Part shown: positions 33,736 through 41,272 of the stretch, in pieces
Numbering within the stretch: the first letter of the stretch is position 1
Layout: each line of letters starts with the position of its first letter
Assembly: GCA_963815505.1 (NCBI GenBank)
Contig: CAWFGU010000005.1
Location: forward strand, 62,001 to 126,000
DNA: 64,000 nt
Source: CAXBBB01 sp963815505
GTDB taxonomy: Bacteria; Bacteroidota; Rhodothermia; Rhodothermales; BA12
Direction of reading: 5' to 3'
Position numbers and translations under genes: made by a program
Notes under the pieces: generated by a model
The model's input: only the letters and a program-made list of their open reading frames with translations
Databases searched by the model: none
What the model was told of the DNA's origin: nothing

Positions 33736-35475
33736 CTACCGCGCGAACGACGTGGCCCGAACTTCGCGAATGACTGTCACTTTGACCTGCCCCGGGTACT
33801 GCATCTCGGCTTCGATCTTCTTGCTGATGTCGCGGGCGAGCTGCTCGGCGCTGGAGTCCGAGACCATATCGTGGTTGACGAGGACGCGGATTTCCCTTCC
33901 GGCCTGGATAGCGTAGCTACGCTCGACGCCCTTGAAGTCGGCCGCCAGTTTCTCGAGCGACGACAGGCGTTTGATGTACGCGTCGAGCGCCTCACGCCGC
34001 GCGCCGGGTCGCGCGCCCGAAATGGCGTCGGCAGCTTGGACGAGAGGGGAGAGCATCGACGTCATCTCGATCTCGTCGTGGTGCGCGCCGACGGCGTTGA
34101 GCACTTCAGGATCTTCCTTGTAGCGCGATAAAATCTCCATACCCGCAATCGCGTGCGGCTGCTCCAACTCTTCTTCGGTAACCTTGCCGATGTCGTGCAG
34201 CAGTCCGGCGCGGCGCGCTTTGGCTGCGTCCAGTCCAATCTCTGCGGCCATGAGCGACGACAGGCGTGCCGTCTCGATCGAGTGGGCCAACAGGTTTTGA
34301 CCGTACGAACTACGAAACTTCATCCGCCCAACCATCCGCACCACGTCCGGGTGCAAACCGTGCAGGTTGAGTTCGATGACCGTCCGCTCGCCGACCTCGA
34401 CCAGCTCTTCTTCGATCTCCTCGCGCGCCTTGTCGACGACCTCTTCGATGCGCGTCGGGTGGATGCGTCCGTCCTGAATCAGCTCGACCAGCGCCAGCCG
34501 CGCGATCTCTCGGCGGACCGGATCGAAGCCCGACAGGATGACGGCCTCGGGCGTATCGTCCACGATGACTTCGATGCCCGTCTGCGCTTCGAACGCGCGA
34601 ATGTTGCGGCCCTCTCGGCCGATAATGCGCCCCTTCATCTCGTCCGACGGGATGGTGACGACGCTGACGGTGTTTTGGATAGCGTGCGACGCCGCCGTTC
34701 GCTGGATCGCCGTCAGAATGATCTGTCGTGCCTCGCGCGTGGCTTTTAGGCGGGCTTCGTCGCGCACCTCTTGCACCTCGGACGCCGCCTCGTGCTTGGC
34801 CTCGTCGATCAGTTCGCGCACCAACTGCTCGCGCGCTTCGCGCTGCGACAGGCCGGATACCTGCTCGAGCTTGCGCACCTGTTCGTCGCTCTGACGCTTG
34901 ACGCGCGCTTCCTCGGTCGTGATCTTCTCCTCCTTACGCCGAATACGGTCCACGCGTGTATCCAGATCGGATTCGCGGCGCTGGACGTCACGCGCCGTCG
35001 ACTCGGCGTCGCGTGCGAGCTCTCGGGCTTGCTCGTTGGACTGCTTGGCGCTGGTGCGCAGCGCGTCGAGGGCATCGGCGCTCTGCTGTAACACGGTTTC
35101 GCGCTGATTGAGCCGGCGCGTGCGGGCGTCGAGCGTTTCCAACCGTTGGGAGAGTCGGTCGCGGTCGCGTTCCAAGCCGGAGCGGTCGGCGTCAAGCGAG
35201 CGCGACAACTCAGTGAGCGCGTCACGCTCCTGCGCGACTTCGGAACGAGCTTCGTCGCGGAGTTGGACGCGTAGCGCGTCGCGCTCACTGGCGTGGCGCT
35301 CGCGCAGGACTTCGAGAGCCGTCTGTGCTTTGGCGACGTCCTGTTGCGCCTGGGCGCGAACGTCGTTCGTGAGTTGGAGGGTGCGGCGACTGCCTAGGAC
35401 CTTTTCTACTAAAAAACCAACGAGGAAAGCGACGACGGCGACGCCCACGTATAGGGCAATCGTCGTGAGAGGCAT
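33736..35475 (-). CDS. rny: Ribonuclease Y
   Basis: 579 residues. Membrane-anchored endoribonuclease that initiates mRNA decay. N-terminal helix (ALYVGVAVVAFLVGFLVEKVLG), then a long charged coiled coil (~residues 40-260), a KH domain (IPSDEMKGRIIGREGRNIRAFEAQ, seen as MKGRIIGREGRNIRAFE), and an HD domain with the H-D pair in AGLLHDIGKV and preceding LLAHSIETARLS. The ATG at 35475 directly precedes the anchor; the extra 17 residues upstream are discarded. Same order as in other Bacteroidota-like genomes: pheT, small coiled-coil gene, zapA, rny. A 6S RNA candidate and its terminator lie between zapA and this gene, so rny has its own promoter or relies on read-through. Confidence 0.95.
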   Translation of the reverse strand: MPLTTIALYVGVAVVAFLVGFLVEKVLGSRRTLQLTNDVRAQAQQDVAKAQTALEVLRERHASERDALRVQLRDEARSEVAQERDALTELSRSLDADRSGLERDRDRLSQRLETLDARTRRLNQRETVLQQSADALDALRTSAKQSNEQARELARDAESTARDVQRRESDLDTRVDRIRRKEEKITTEEARVKRQSDEQVRKLEQVSGLSQREAREQLVRELIDEAKHEAASEVQEVRDEARLKATREARQIILTAIQRTAASHAIQNTVSVVTIPSDEMKGRIIGREGRNIRAFEAQTGIEVIVDDTPEAVILSGFDPVRREIARLALVELIQDGRIHPTRIEEVVDKAREEIEEELVEVGERTVIELNLHGLHPDVVRMVGRMKFRSSYGQNLLAHSIETARLSSLMAAEIGLDAAKARRAGLLHDIGKVTEEELEQPHAIAGMEILSRYKEDPEVLNAVGAHHDEIEMTSMLSPLVQAADAISGARPGARREALDAYIKRLSSLEKLAADFKGVERSYAIQAGREIRVLVNHDMVSDSSAEQLARDISKKIEAEMQYPGQVKVTVIREVRATSFAR

Positions 35476-35524
35476 GGGATATATGGCAAGCCGAAGCCCG
35501 AATGAGCGCCGCGGCGTGGAATGC

Positions 35525-35567
35525 AAAAAGCCCCGGAGAGACCGCCAGTCGGCGGGCCATCCGGGGC
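35525..35567 (-). terminator. Intrinsic terminator after the 6S RNA candidate
   Basis: On the minus strand GCCCCGG ... CCGGGGC (7-bp perfect outer stem) encloses an inner CCGCC/GGCGG stem and is followed directly by TTTTT. It lies 12 bp downstream of the 6S closing stem and 50 bp before the rny start. Confidence 0.85.
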
Positions 35568-35578
35568 GTGGTAGGCGA

Positions 35579-35763
35579 GCACAAACCCACAGCGAGCGTA
35601 TGAAGAACCATCTTCAATACACGGTGGGAATCGACCGGTCTCTTTCAACGTCCCCTGGCCGCGAGCAGCACTCTTGCGAGTTGGGGCCTGTTGGCCGAGA
35701 CCTGAAAACGACTCCCGTCATCATCAGGGTACGGTTCTCATAAGTGGAGCCGCAGGCTTGTGC
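35579..35763 (-). ncRNA. ssrS: 6S RNA candidate
   Basis: No reading frame, but a fully nested rod of helices on the minus strand, 185 nt long, the usual 6S size. The closing stem pairs 35755-35763 with 35579-35587 (GCACAAGCC/GGTTTGTGC, one G-U). Next come 35731-35738 with 35604-35611 (AGAACCGT/ATGGTTCT, one G-U), then a symmetric open bubble of 14 nt on each side (35717-35730 and 35612-35625). Above it are 35709-35716 with 35626-35633 (GGGAGTCG/CGATTCCC, one G-U), 35697-35702 with 35637-35642 (GGTCTC/GAGACC), CCCC/GGGG, and an ACTC-GCAA-GAGT terminal hairpin. A closing stem, central bubble and long apical arm is the 6S architecture that mimics an open promoter and traps RNA polymerase. It lies directly downstream of zapA, as ssrS does in E. 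coli, and is followed by an intrinsic terminator. Confidence 0.8.
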
Positions 35764-35790
35764 CATGCTGCCCCGTAAGGCAGCGTTGCT

Positions 35791-35819
35791 ACTATGAAGA
35801 CGGGCGCGCGTGGTTCCAA
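35791..35819 (-). promoter_or_regulatory. Candidate promoter of the 6S RNA
   Basis: On the minus strand TTGGAA (35819-35814) and CATAGT (35796-35791) are separated by exactly 17 bp and would start transcription near 35784, about 20 nt before the closing stem. It sits just after the zapA stop codon. Confidence 0.4.
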
Positions 35820-35831
35820 ATGGTCACACGA

Positions 35832-36161
35832 TCAGCCCTCGTCCTGGGTGTCTTCGGCTGCTCGCCCGGACCGGGAAAGAGCGGCGGCCAGGTGCAGGTC
35901 GAGCGATTGCAGCGCGTTGGTCGTTCGACCGTCGCGCTCTAAGGCAAGGCGACGTTCGAGCAGCAGCTCTTGCGCCATCTCGAGTGTCGCGAGCGTGCCG
36001 ATCACGCTGTCGGGCTGGGTCGGGTGGGCTTTGCGAAGCGCGATTAGCCGATCGTCGGCCATTTGAGCAGCCGAGCGGATCAGGGTTTCGTCGCTGGGGT
36101 CTACGCGTAGTGGGTAGTCCCGGCCCCAGACGTGGACGCGGACGTTGGTCGGATCAGCCAT
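35832..36161 (-). CDS. zapA: Cell division protein ZapA
   Basis: 109 residues. ZapA bundles FtsZ at the division ring. The N-terminal strand-rich head (NVRVHVWGRDYPLRVDPSDE) is followed by LIRSAAQMADDRL and the long coiled-coil helix SVIGTLATLEMAQELLLERRLAL; the length is that of the family. It overlaps the preceding small coiled-coil gene by 8 bp, so both are probably made from one mRNA. The 6S RNA candidate begins about 70 bp after its stop. Confidence 0.88.
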   Translation of the reverse strand: MADPTNVRVHVWGRDYPLRVDPSDETLIRSAAQMADDRLIALRKAHPTQPDSVIGTLATLEMAQELLLERRLALERDGRTTNALQSLDLHLAAALSRSGRAAEDTQDEG

Positions 36162-36462
36162 CGGTGGGGGGATCGTCGCCGCTCAGGTAAGCGTCGAGCG
36201 TCGCCACGTAGCTCTCGATGCGCGCGCGCAGTTGGGCCGGATCTTCACCGTTCGAGAGCGGGATCGACGGTGCGTGGTCAGCTGATTCGATGCGGGCCAG
36301 CCGTCGACGCAGATCGGCGTTCTGAATCGCGAGTGACTCCATCTCACGCACACAGTCGAGCACGCGGTCGCGCAGCCGTTCGAGCACGATGCCCGGCGCT
36401 CCGTCCAAACGTGGTTCGTTTGGGCGAGCGTTGGGCTCGGTCGAGGGCATGGCGTCGGACAT
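36154..36462 (-). CDS. Small coiled-coil protein upstream of zapA
   Basis: 102 residues starting MSDAMPSTEPNARP, with a predicted helical heptad region (IVLERLRDRVLDCVREMESL, then IQNADLRRRLARIES) and a second short helix (LRARIESYVATLDAYL). Low-complexity ends. It overlaps zapA by 8 bp. A short coiled-coil gene in this position is common in Bacteroidota-type genomes, and a ZapB-like role as a ZapA/FtsZ partner is plausible from position and shape only. The start at 36462 is preferred; longer reading runs into the repeat element upstream. Confidence 0.65.
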   Translation of the reverse strand: MSDAMPSTEPNARPNEPRLDGAPGIVLERLRDRVLDCVREMESLAIQNADLRRRLARIESADHAPSIPLSNGEDPAQLRARIESYVATLDAYLSGDDPPTDG

Positions 36463-36489
36463 GAGGCGGATGAGACGAATGGTACGTTC

Positions 36490-36645
36490 ACCGTCCCCTC
36501 CTCGTAGAGAAGGGGTGCCGAAGACACTCGTGTCGTAGGCGGGGTGATCCTGGGGACGGCGCAAACCGTTGGACCCCTCCGCCCCAGACACGGTGTGTCT
36601 CGGGCACTTCCCCTTCGAAAGGGGAGGACGTGCTGATTGCTGGCT
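36490..36645. repeat. GC-rich palindromic repeat, copy 1
   Basis: Between pheT and the coiled-coil gene. It aligns in the same orientation with 44095-44220: shared blocks include AGAGAAGGG, GGACGGCGC, TGGACCCCTCCGCC and a final CCCTCCAAAAGGGGAG-type hairpin (here cttccccttcgaaaggggag). It also contains, in inverted form, ccgaagacactcgtgtcgtagg (written here as CCGAAGACAC then TCGTGTCGTAGG; 36518-36539), whose exact reverse complement is at 44164-44185. Function unknown. Confidence 0.6.
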
Positions 36646-36705
36646 GAGAAGGTAACAGCCCTGGGGCGTGTGGGAGGAGTGTAGGGACTGGAATCTACAA
36701 CGCGG

Positions 36706-39249
36706 TCACGCCCGGAGTTCGGCCGCGTGGACCTGAGCCGCTCCCCGGATGACGTTGGCGATGGCTTTGTCGATGTCGGCGTCTCGCAAGGTGCGGTCGG
36801 CCGAAAAGCGCAGCGCGAACGCGAGGCTCTTCGTTCCCGCTGCGATGCGGTCGCCTTCGTACACGTCAAACAGCGACACGTCGGTCAGCAGTTTACCGCC
36901 GCGCTGCCGGATCGTCTGAGCCACGTCACCCGCCGCTACGTCCGACGCTACGACGAGCGCCAAGTCGCGCTCGACCGATGGGAATCGGCTGAACGGCTCG
37001 AACGTCGGCGTGAGTTTGGTCGCTGCGATCTGCGCGATCGTGTCCCAGGCGAGTTCGGCGTAGAAGGCGGGACCGTCCACATCGAATCGTTTCATGTGCG
37101 CCGGCGATACGGGAGCGACGAAGCCAGCGGCCTTCTTGCCCACTTTCAGGTCGAGGCGATAGTCGGCAAACGACTCGGGCTGGTAAACCGCATCCTCGCG
37201 CACATCGCTCAGTCCGAGCGACGCTAAAAGTCCGAGGACAGCACCTTTCAGATCGAAGAAGTCGGCCGCGCGCTCCTTAGCCGACCACTCAGCCGCCTGC
37301 GCTCTGCCCATCTGAAACAGCAGCACGTGTTCGCGTTCGGTATACCCAGCGACCGTCTGTCCGCCGTGCGGCTCGGTTTTGCGCATCGCCGTGCCGATCT
37401 CGAACCACCGCTGATCCGCGTGACCGTTGCGCTGGTTGTGGCCCGCAATCGCCAGAATTCCCGGCAGTAAGCTGGGACGCAGCACGGCCATCTCCTGCGA
37501 GATCGGATTGCGCGTAGCGACGGCCTCTCCGTCCCTACCCAGCGACGGGTGGCGCGGCACGAATGCGTCGGCGACATCGGCCGGAAGCATCGAGTTGGCA
37601 TACGCCTCGCGGAAGCCCATGCCGACGAGGGCGTCGCGCGTCTTGCGGCGAATGACAGGGATCGGATTGGGGAGGGGCGACGCGGTCGGGATCGCGATGC
37701 GCGGCGGCATCGGCACGCGGTCGAAGCCCCACAGCCGCAGCACCTCTTCGATCACGTCGACCTCGCGTGTCACGTCCGGACGCCACGATGGGACGACGAG
37801 TGCTATGCCGTCAGTCGCGTCGTGGGCGGCTTCGATGGTTCCGGCACCAGCCATGAGGTTGTCGGCGAACGTGCCCAGTGCCGATCCGGTGTCGCGATCT
37901 TGCCGCACAAATCCGATGGCTTCGAGTAGCCGCAGCGCGTCGTCAGTTTCGATGTCGGCACCGACGAGGGCGCGCATCCGCTCGGGGCGCAGCGTGATGA
38001 CGGTGGGCTCGAACGGCTTTCCGTCGGCATACGCATATCCGCTCACGACGCTTCCGTTTGCCAGATCAGCGATCAGCGACGCTGCCCACGCTCCGGCGCG
38101 CGCCTGCCCAGTCGGATCGACGCCTCGTTCGAACCGGTACGACGCGTCCGTCGACAGCCCCAGAGCTTTGGCCGCGCGGCGGATCGTCGACGGATCGAAG
38201 CAGGCGACTTCCAAGGCAATCTGCGTAGTCGACTCGCTCACCTCTGTCGACGCGCCGCCCATGATGCCGCCGATGCCGATGGGGCCACTATCATCGCGAA
38301 TGACGGCGCATCCCAGGGAAAGTGCGCGTTCCTGGTCGTCCAGCGTCACCACCTTCTCGCCCACCCTGGCCGCGTCGATGCGGATCGTGCCCTGAACGCG
38401 GTCCAGATCGTAGGCGTGCATCGGCTGACCCGTCGCGTGCATGACGTAGTTCGTCACGTCGACCACGTTCGAGATCGGCCGCAGACCAATCGCGCGCAAC
38501 CGGTCCTGCATCCACTCCGGCGATTCACCGACCGTCACGCCTTCGATCACGAAGCAGACGAAGCGCGACGCTACATCGGGCGCGTCGATAGCGATCTGAA
38601 TCTTCTCCGCCGCTTCGCCTCCTTCGCTCGGCACGTCGACCGTCGGTAGCATCAGCGGCATCTCGGTCAGCGCGGCGATGTCGCGGGCGACGCCGATGTG
38701 CCCCGTCGCGTCGGGGCGGTTGGGTGTGAGCGATACGTCGATGGTGAAGTCGCTCGTCCCGGCGCGGGCGAGGTAGTCGCCCATCGGCTCGCCGACGCGT
38801 GCGGTCTCGTCGAGTACCAGAATGCCGGCGTGATCGCCGCCCAATCCGAGTTCGTCCTCGGCGCAGATCATCCCGTTGGACACCTGCCCCCGGATCTTGC
38901 CCTTCTTGATCGTGACCTCACCTAACTTGCCGTCCTTGCCCGGCAGCATCAGCCGCGTCCCGACCGTCGCCACCGGCACGTGCTGACCGGCAGCCACGTT
39001 GGGTGCCCCGCAGACGATCTGAACCGGCTCCTCGCCCTCTGCCAGCCGCACGCTGCACACGCGCAGGCGGTCGGCATCCGGGTGCCGCTCGGCCGAGAGC
39101 ACGTAGCCGACCACGACGCCTTCGAGCGGCGGCCCGGTCGGCTTCACATCGTCGACTTCCAGCCCAGTCATCGTCAGCAGCGCAGCCAGTTCGTCGGGCG
39201 TCAGGCCGTGATCGACGTAGTCGCCGAGCCAGTTGAAGGAGAGGTTCAT
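36706..39249 (-). CDS. pheT: Phenylalanine--tRNA ligase beta subunit
   Basis: 847 residues, with pheS forming the alpha2-beta2 enzyme that charges tRNA-Phe. Domains in order: N-terminal MNLSFNWLGDYV start, EMAP/OB tRNA-binding domain (~40-150, VVVGYVLSAERHPDADRL), B3/B4 editing domain with HVGVARDIAAL-like region (~200-400, seen as GHIGVARDIAALT and FERGVDPTG), B5 domain (~400-480), the catalytic-like core (~490-720) and the C-terminal anticodon-binding FDX-ACB domain (FEPFSRFPSVERDLALVV ... LLTDVSLFDVYEG). The ATG at 39249 gives the normal N-terminus. It lies 95 bp after pheS on the same strand. Confidence 0.95.
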   Translation of the reverse strand: MNLSFNWLGDYVDHGLTPDELAALLTMTGLEVDDVKPTGPPLEGVVVGYVLSAERHPDADRLRVCSVRLAEGEEPVQIVCGAPNVAAGQHVPVATVGTRLMLPGKDGKLGEVTIKKGKIRGQVSNGMICAEDELGLGGDHAGILVLDETARVGEPMGDYLARAGTSDFTIDVSLTPNRPDATGHIGVARDIAALTEMPLMLPTVDVPSEGGEAAEKIQIAIDAPDVASRFVCFVIEGVTVGESPEWMQDRLRAIGLRPISNVVDVTNYVMHATGQPMHAYDLDRVQGTIRIDAARVGEKVVTLDDQERALSLGCAVIRDDSGPIGIGGIMGGASTEVSESTTQIALEVACFDPSTIRRAAKALGLSTDASYRFERGVDPTGQARAGAWAASLIADLANGSVVSGYAYADGKPFEPTVITLRPERMRALVGADIETDDALRLLEAIGFVRQDRDTGSALGTFADNLMAGAGTIEAAHDATDGIALVVPSWRPDVTREVDVIEEVLRLWGFDRVPMPPRIAIPTASPLPNPIPVIRRKTRDALVGMGFREAYANSMLPADVADAFVPRHPSLGRDGEAVATRNPISQEMAVLRPSLLPGILAIAGHNQRNGHADQRWFEIGTAMRKTEPHGGQTVAGYTEREHVLLFQMGRAQAAEWSAKERAADFFDLKGAVLGLLASLGLSDVREDAVYQPESFADYRLDLKVGKKAAGFVAPVSPAHMKRFDVDGPAFYAELAWDTIAQIAATKLTPTFEPFSRFPSVERDLALVVASDVAAGDVAQTIRQRGGKLLTDVSLFDVYEGDRIAAGTKSLAFALRFSADRTLRDADIDKAIANVIRGAAQVHAAELRA

Positions 39250-39344
39250 CGGGGGGAGAGTCTGGCGACGCGACATGCCGCGTCGGTACGAGAGATTCTG
39301 AGGTCCGCGTAGCGCCGCTGTACATGACGGCGGATCCCGGGTAT

Positions 39345-40373
39345 TTAGAACTGCGACAGGAGCCGCACGTCGTTCTGGTAGAGTTCACGGATGTCCGAGA
39401 TGCCGTAGCGCAGCATCGCGATGCGCTCGACGCCCATACCAAACGCGTAGCCGCTGTACCGTTCGCCATCGACGCCGGTGTGACGGTAGACTTCAGGGTC
39501 GACCATGCCGCAGCCCAAGATTTCGAGCCAGCGACCGCCGCCGGGCAACTCGTCGTTGACCTGCCAGATGTCGACTTCGGCGGACGGCTCGGTGAACGGG
39601 AAGAAACTGGGGCGGAAGCGCATCTGCACGTCGTCGCCGAAGATGGCTTGGGCGAAGAGGTAGAGGACGGCCTTCAAGTCGGCAAACGTCACGCCCTCGT
39701 CCACGTACAGCCCCTCGACTTGGTGAAACAGGCAATACGACTTGTAGGACAGGCTCTCGTTGCGGTACACACGCCCCGGCGCGATAACGCGGATCGGCAC
39801 GCGCGCCTGTCCGCCCTCGGTTGCAGGCAACAGAGCCCGCACTTGAACCGGCGACGTGTGCGTCCTCAGCACGACATCCTCTTGGGCGCCGTCGACGCCT
39901 TTCTGGGCGACGAAGAACGTGTCCTGCATGTCGCGCGCCGGATGGTCGGGCGGAAAGCCGAGGGCGGTGAAGTTGTGGAAGTCGTCCTCGATCTCCGGCC
40001 CCTCGGCAATCGTGAAGCCCATGCGCGCGAAAATGTCTTGGATGTCTTCGAGCGTCTGCGTGAGCGGGTGGCGCGATCCCGTCGGCGGGACACGGCCCGG
40101 AAGCGTAAGATCGATGTCCGGCGCGTCAGGCGTCTGCTCGGCCTGCTGATCAGCTTCGGCTATGCGCTCCTCAGCCCGCGTGCGAAGGGCATTCAGGCGT
40201 TGACCTAAGGCGGGGCGCTCAGAGGCATCGGCGTCGCGCAAGCTCTTGAACAGGTCCGTGATGGCACCGCTCTTGCGCCCCAGGAAGCGGACGCGGAAGG
40301 CTTCGCGCTCTTCGGCCGAGCCCAACATCTGCGTTTCGAGAAGGGCCGAGAGCGCGTCGATCTGATCAGTCAT
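39345..40373 (-). CDS. pheS: Phenylalanine--tRNA ligase alpha subunit
   Basis: 342 residues. Catalytic subunit that activates phenylalanine. N-terminal coiled coil (~1-85), then the class II core: motif 1 region HPLTQTLEDIQDIFARMGF, NFTALGFPPDHPARDMQDTFF (a hallmark, split as NFTALGFPPDHPARD), motif 2 RVYRNESLSYKSYCLFHQVEG, and motif 3 GYAFGMGVERIAMLRYG near the C-terminus. The ATG at 40373 starts M-T-D-Q-I-D-A-L as in homologues. A terminator-like hairpin lies between rplT and this gene. Confidence 0.95.
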   Translation of the reverse strand: MTDQIDALSALLETQMLGSAEEREAFRVRFLGRKSGAITDLFKSLRDADASERPALGQRLNALRTRAEERIAEADQQAEQTPDAPDIDLTLPGRVPPTGSRHPLTQTLEDIQDIFARMGFTIAEGPEIEDDFHNFTALGFPPDHPARDMQDTFFVAQKGVDGAQEDVVLRTHTSPVQVRALLPATEGGQARVPIRVIAPGRVYRNESLSYKSYCLFHQVEGLYVDEGVTFADLKAVLYLFAQAIFGDDVQMRFRPSFFPFTEPSAEVDIWQVNDELPGGGRWLEILGCGMVDPEVYRHTGVDGERYSGYAFGMGVERIAMLRYGISDIRELYQNDVRLLSQF

Positions 40374-40412
40374 CGACAGGTTGGTTTCGGGAGAGGAGAG
40401 GGAGGGCCGGAT

Positions 40413-40450
40413 GCCAAAACACCCGCCGAGCACGTGCTGGGCGGGTGTTT
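40413..40450 (-). terminator. Terminator or attenuator between rplT and pheS
   Basis: An 11-bp perfect stem (AAACACCCGCC / GGCGGGTGTTT) with an inner AGCACGTGCT palindrome, followed on the minus strand by TTTT. It lies 37 bp upstream of the pheS start. E. coli has the pheM attenuator at the same place, but no Phe-rich leader peptide can be found here. Confidence 0.65.
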
Positions 40451-40473
40451 ACCAAACTTGAGAGCGGGCTGAG

Positions 40474-40513
40474 GAAGGTCCTTCGCTGTGCTCAGGATCT
40501 CCCTTCGGGTCAC
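40474..40513. repeat. Half copy of an interspersed repeat at the rplT 3' end
   Basis: ggtccttcgctgtgctcagg followed by atctcccttcgggtcac, touching the rplT stop codon. It resembles the widespread bacterial element whose translation reads VLRCAQD. No inverted partner arm is seen nearby. Confidence 0.35.
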
Positions 40514-40854
40514 TTGGCGAGTTCGGTGACGGCTGCGAACGCTTCGGGATCGTTCATGGCGAGATCGGCGAGGACCTTGCGGTTGAGCGCCACGTCGTTC
40601 TTGCGGAGCGCACCCATCAGGCGCGAATACGACAGACCGTTGATGCGGGCACCGGCGTTGATGCGCGCGATCCAGAGTCGGCGGAACTGACGCTTGCGGT
40701 TGCGACGGTCGCGGTAGGCGTACTGCAGGCCTTTGTCGACGGCGTGCTTGGCGACCGTGTAGATCTTCGAGCGACCGCCCCAGTAGCCTTTGGCCCGGTT
40801 GAGGACTTTCTTGCGACGGGCGCGGGACGCCGGTTTGTTTGTTGCGCGAGGCAT
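40510..40854 (-). CDS. rplT: 50S ribosomal protein L20
   Basis: 114 residues, the full normal length. Starts MPRATNKPASRARRKKVLNRAKGY and shows the conserved GYWGGRSKIYTVAKHAV, YAYRDRRNRKRQFRRLWI and ARINAGARINGLSYSRLM blocks. It binds 23S rRNA early in 50S assembly and in other bacteria represses its own operon. It follows rpmI after a 91-bp gap. Confidence 0.97.
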   Translation of the reverse strand: MPRATNKPASRARRKKVLNRAKGYWGGRSKIYTVAKHAVDKGLQYAYRDRRNRKRQFRRLWIARINAGARINGLSYSRLMGALRKNDVALNRKVLADLAMNDPEAFAAVTELAK

Positions 40855-40945
40855 GATGTGTAGTGTTTGGGAGCCGGAGGGCGGAGGCTGCTAGAACCTC
40901 GCTTGGTGCGTTCGGCGAATGGTCTCTTCCTGACGTGCGTCAGGT

Positions 40946-41140
40946 TTACGAGGAGATCATGCGCTTGACGCGCGCCTCGTCGGCGTCCGAGACCAGAGTG
41001 GCGTCGCGCAGGTTGCGCTTGCGCTTGGGCGACTTCTTGGTCAGGATGTGGCTGGTGAACGCTTTCTTGCGCTTGACTTTGCCCGAGGCGGTCAGTTTGA
41101 ACCGCTTCTTGGCGCCGCTATTCGATTTCATCTTGGGCAT
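40946..41140 (-). CDS. rpmI: 50S ribosomal protein L35
   Basis: 64 residues, full length. MPKMKSNSGAKKRFKLTASG, then KVKRKKAFTSHILTKKSPKRKR and the C-terminal LRDATLVSDADEARVKRM are typical of L35. Second ribosomal gene of the infC-rpmI-rplT group. A hairpin with a T-tract lies between infC and this gene. Confidence 0.97.
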   Translation of the reverse strand: MPKMKSNSGAKKRFKLTASGKVKRKKAFTSHILTKKSPKRKRNLRDATLVSDADEARVKRMISS

Positions 41141-41190
41141 GGTGTCCGTCGGAGAGGGCCACGCGGGCCGTGTGGATAGATCAGAGCCTG

Positions 41191-41232
41191 TAAAAGTACG
41201 CCGCGCCCGGCGATATCACCAGGCGCGGCGTA
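41191..41232 (-). terminator. Hairpin with T-tract between infC and rpmI
   Basis: An 11-bp perfect GC-rich stem on the minus strand (TACGCCGCGCC / GGCGCGGCGTA, 14-nt loop) followed by CTTTTA. It has the form of an intrinsic terminator or attenuator inside the infC-rpmI-rplT operon, 51 bp upstream of the rpmI start. Confidence 0.6.
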
Positions 41233-41272
41233 GCGCAATGTGCGAAGCGTTGATGAGAACGCCAGCCTGCGG

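Noticed and set aside
35525..35770. tmRNA
   Set aside because: No tag reading frame or 3' tRNA-like domain; the single rod with a symmetric bubble fits 6S RNA instead.
40440..40512. pheM-like leader peptide before pheS
   Set aside because: No ATG/GTG frame with a run of Phe codons between the rplT stop and the terminator stem.
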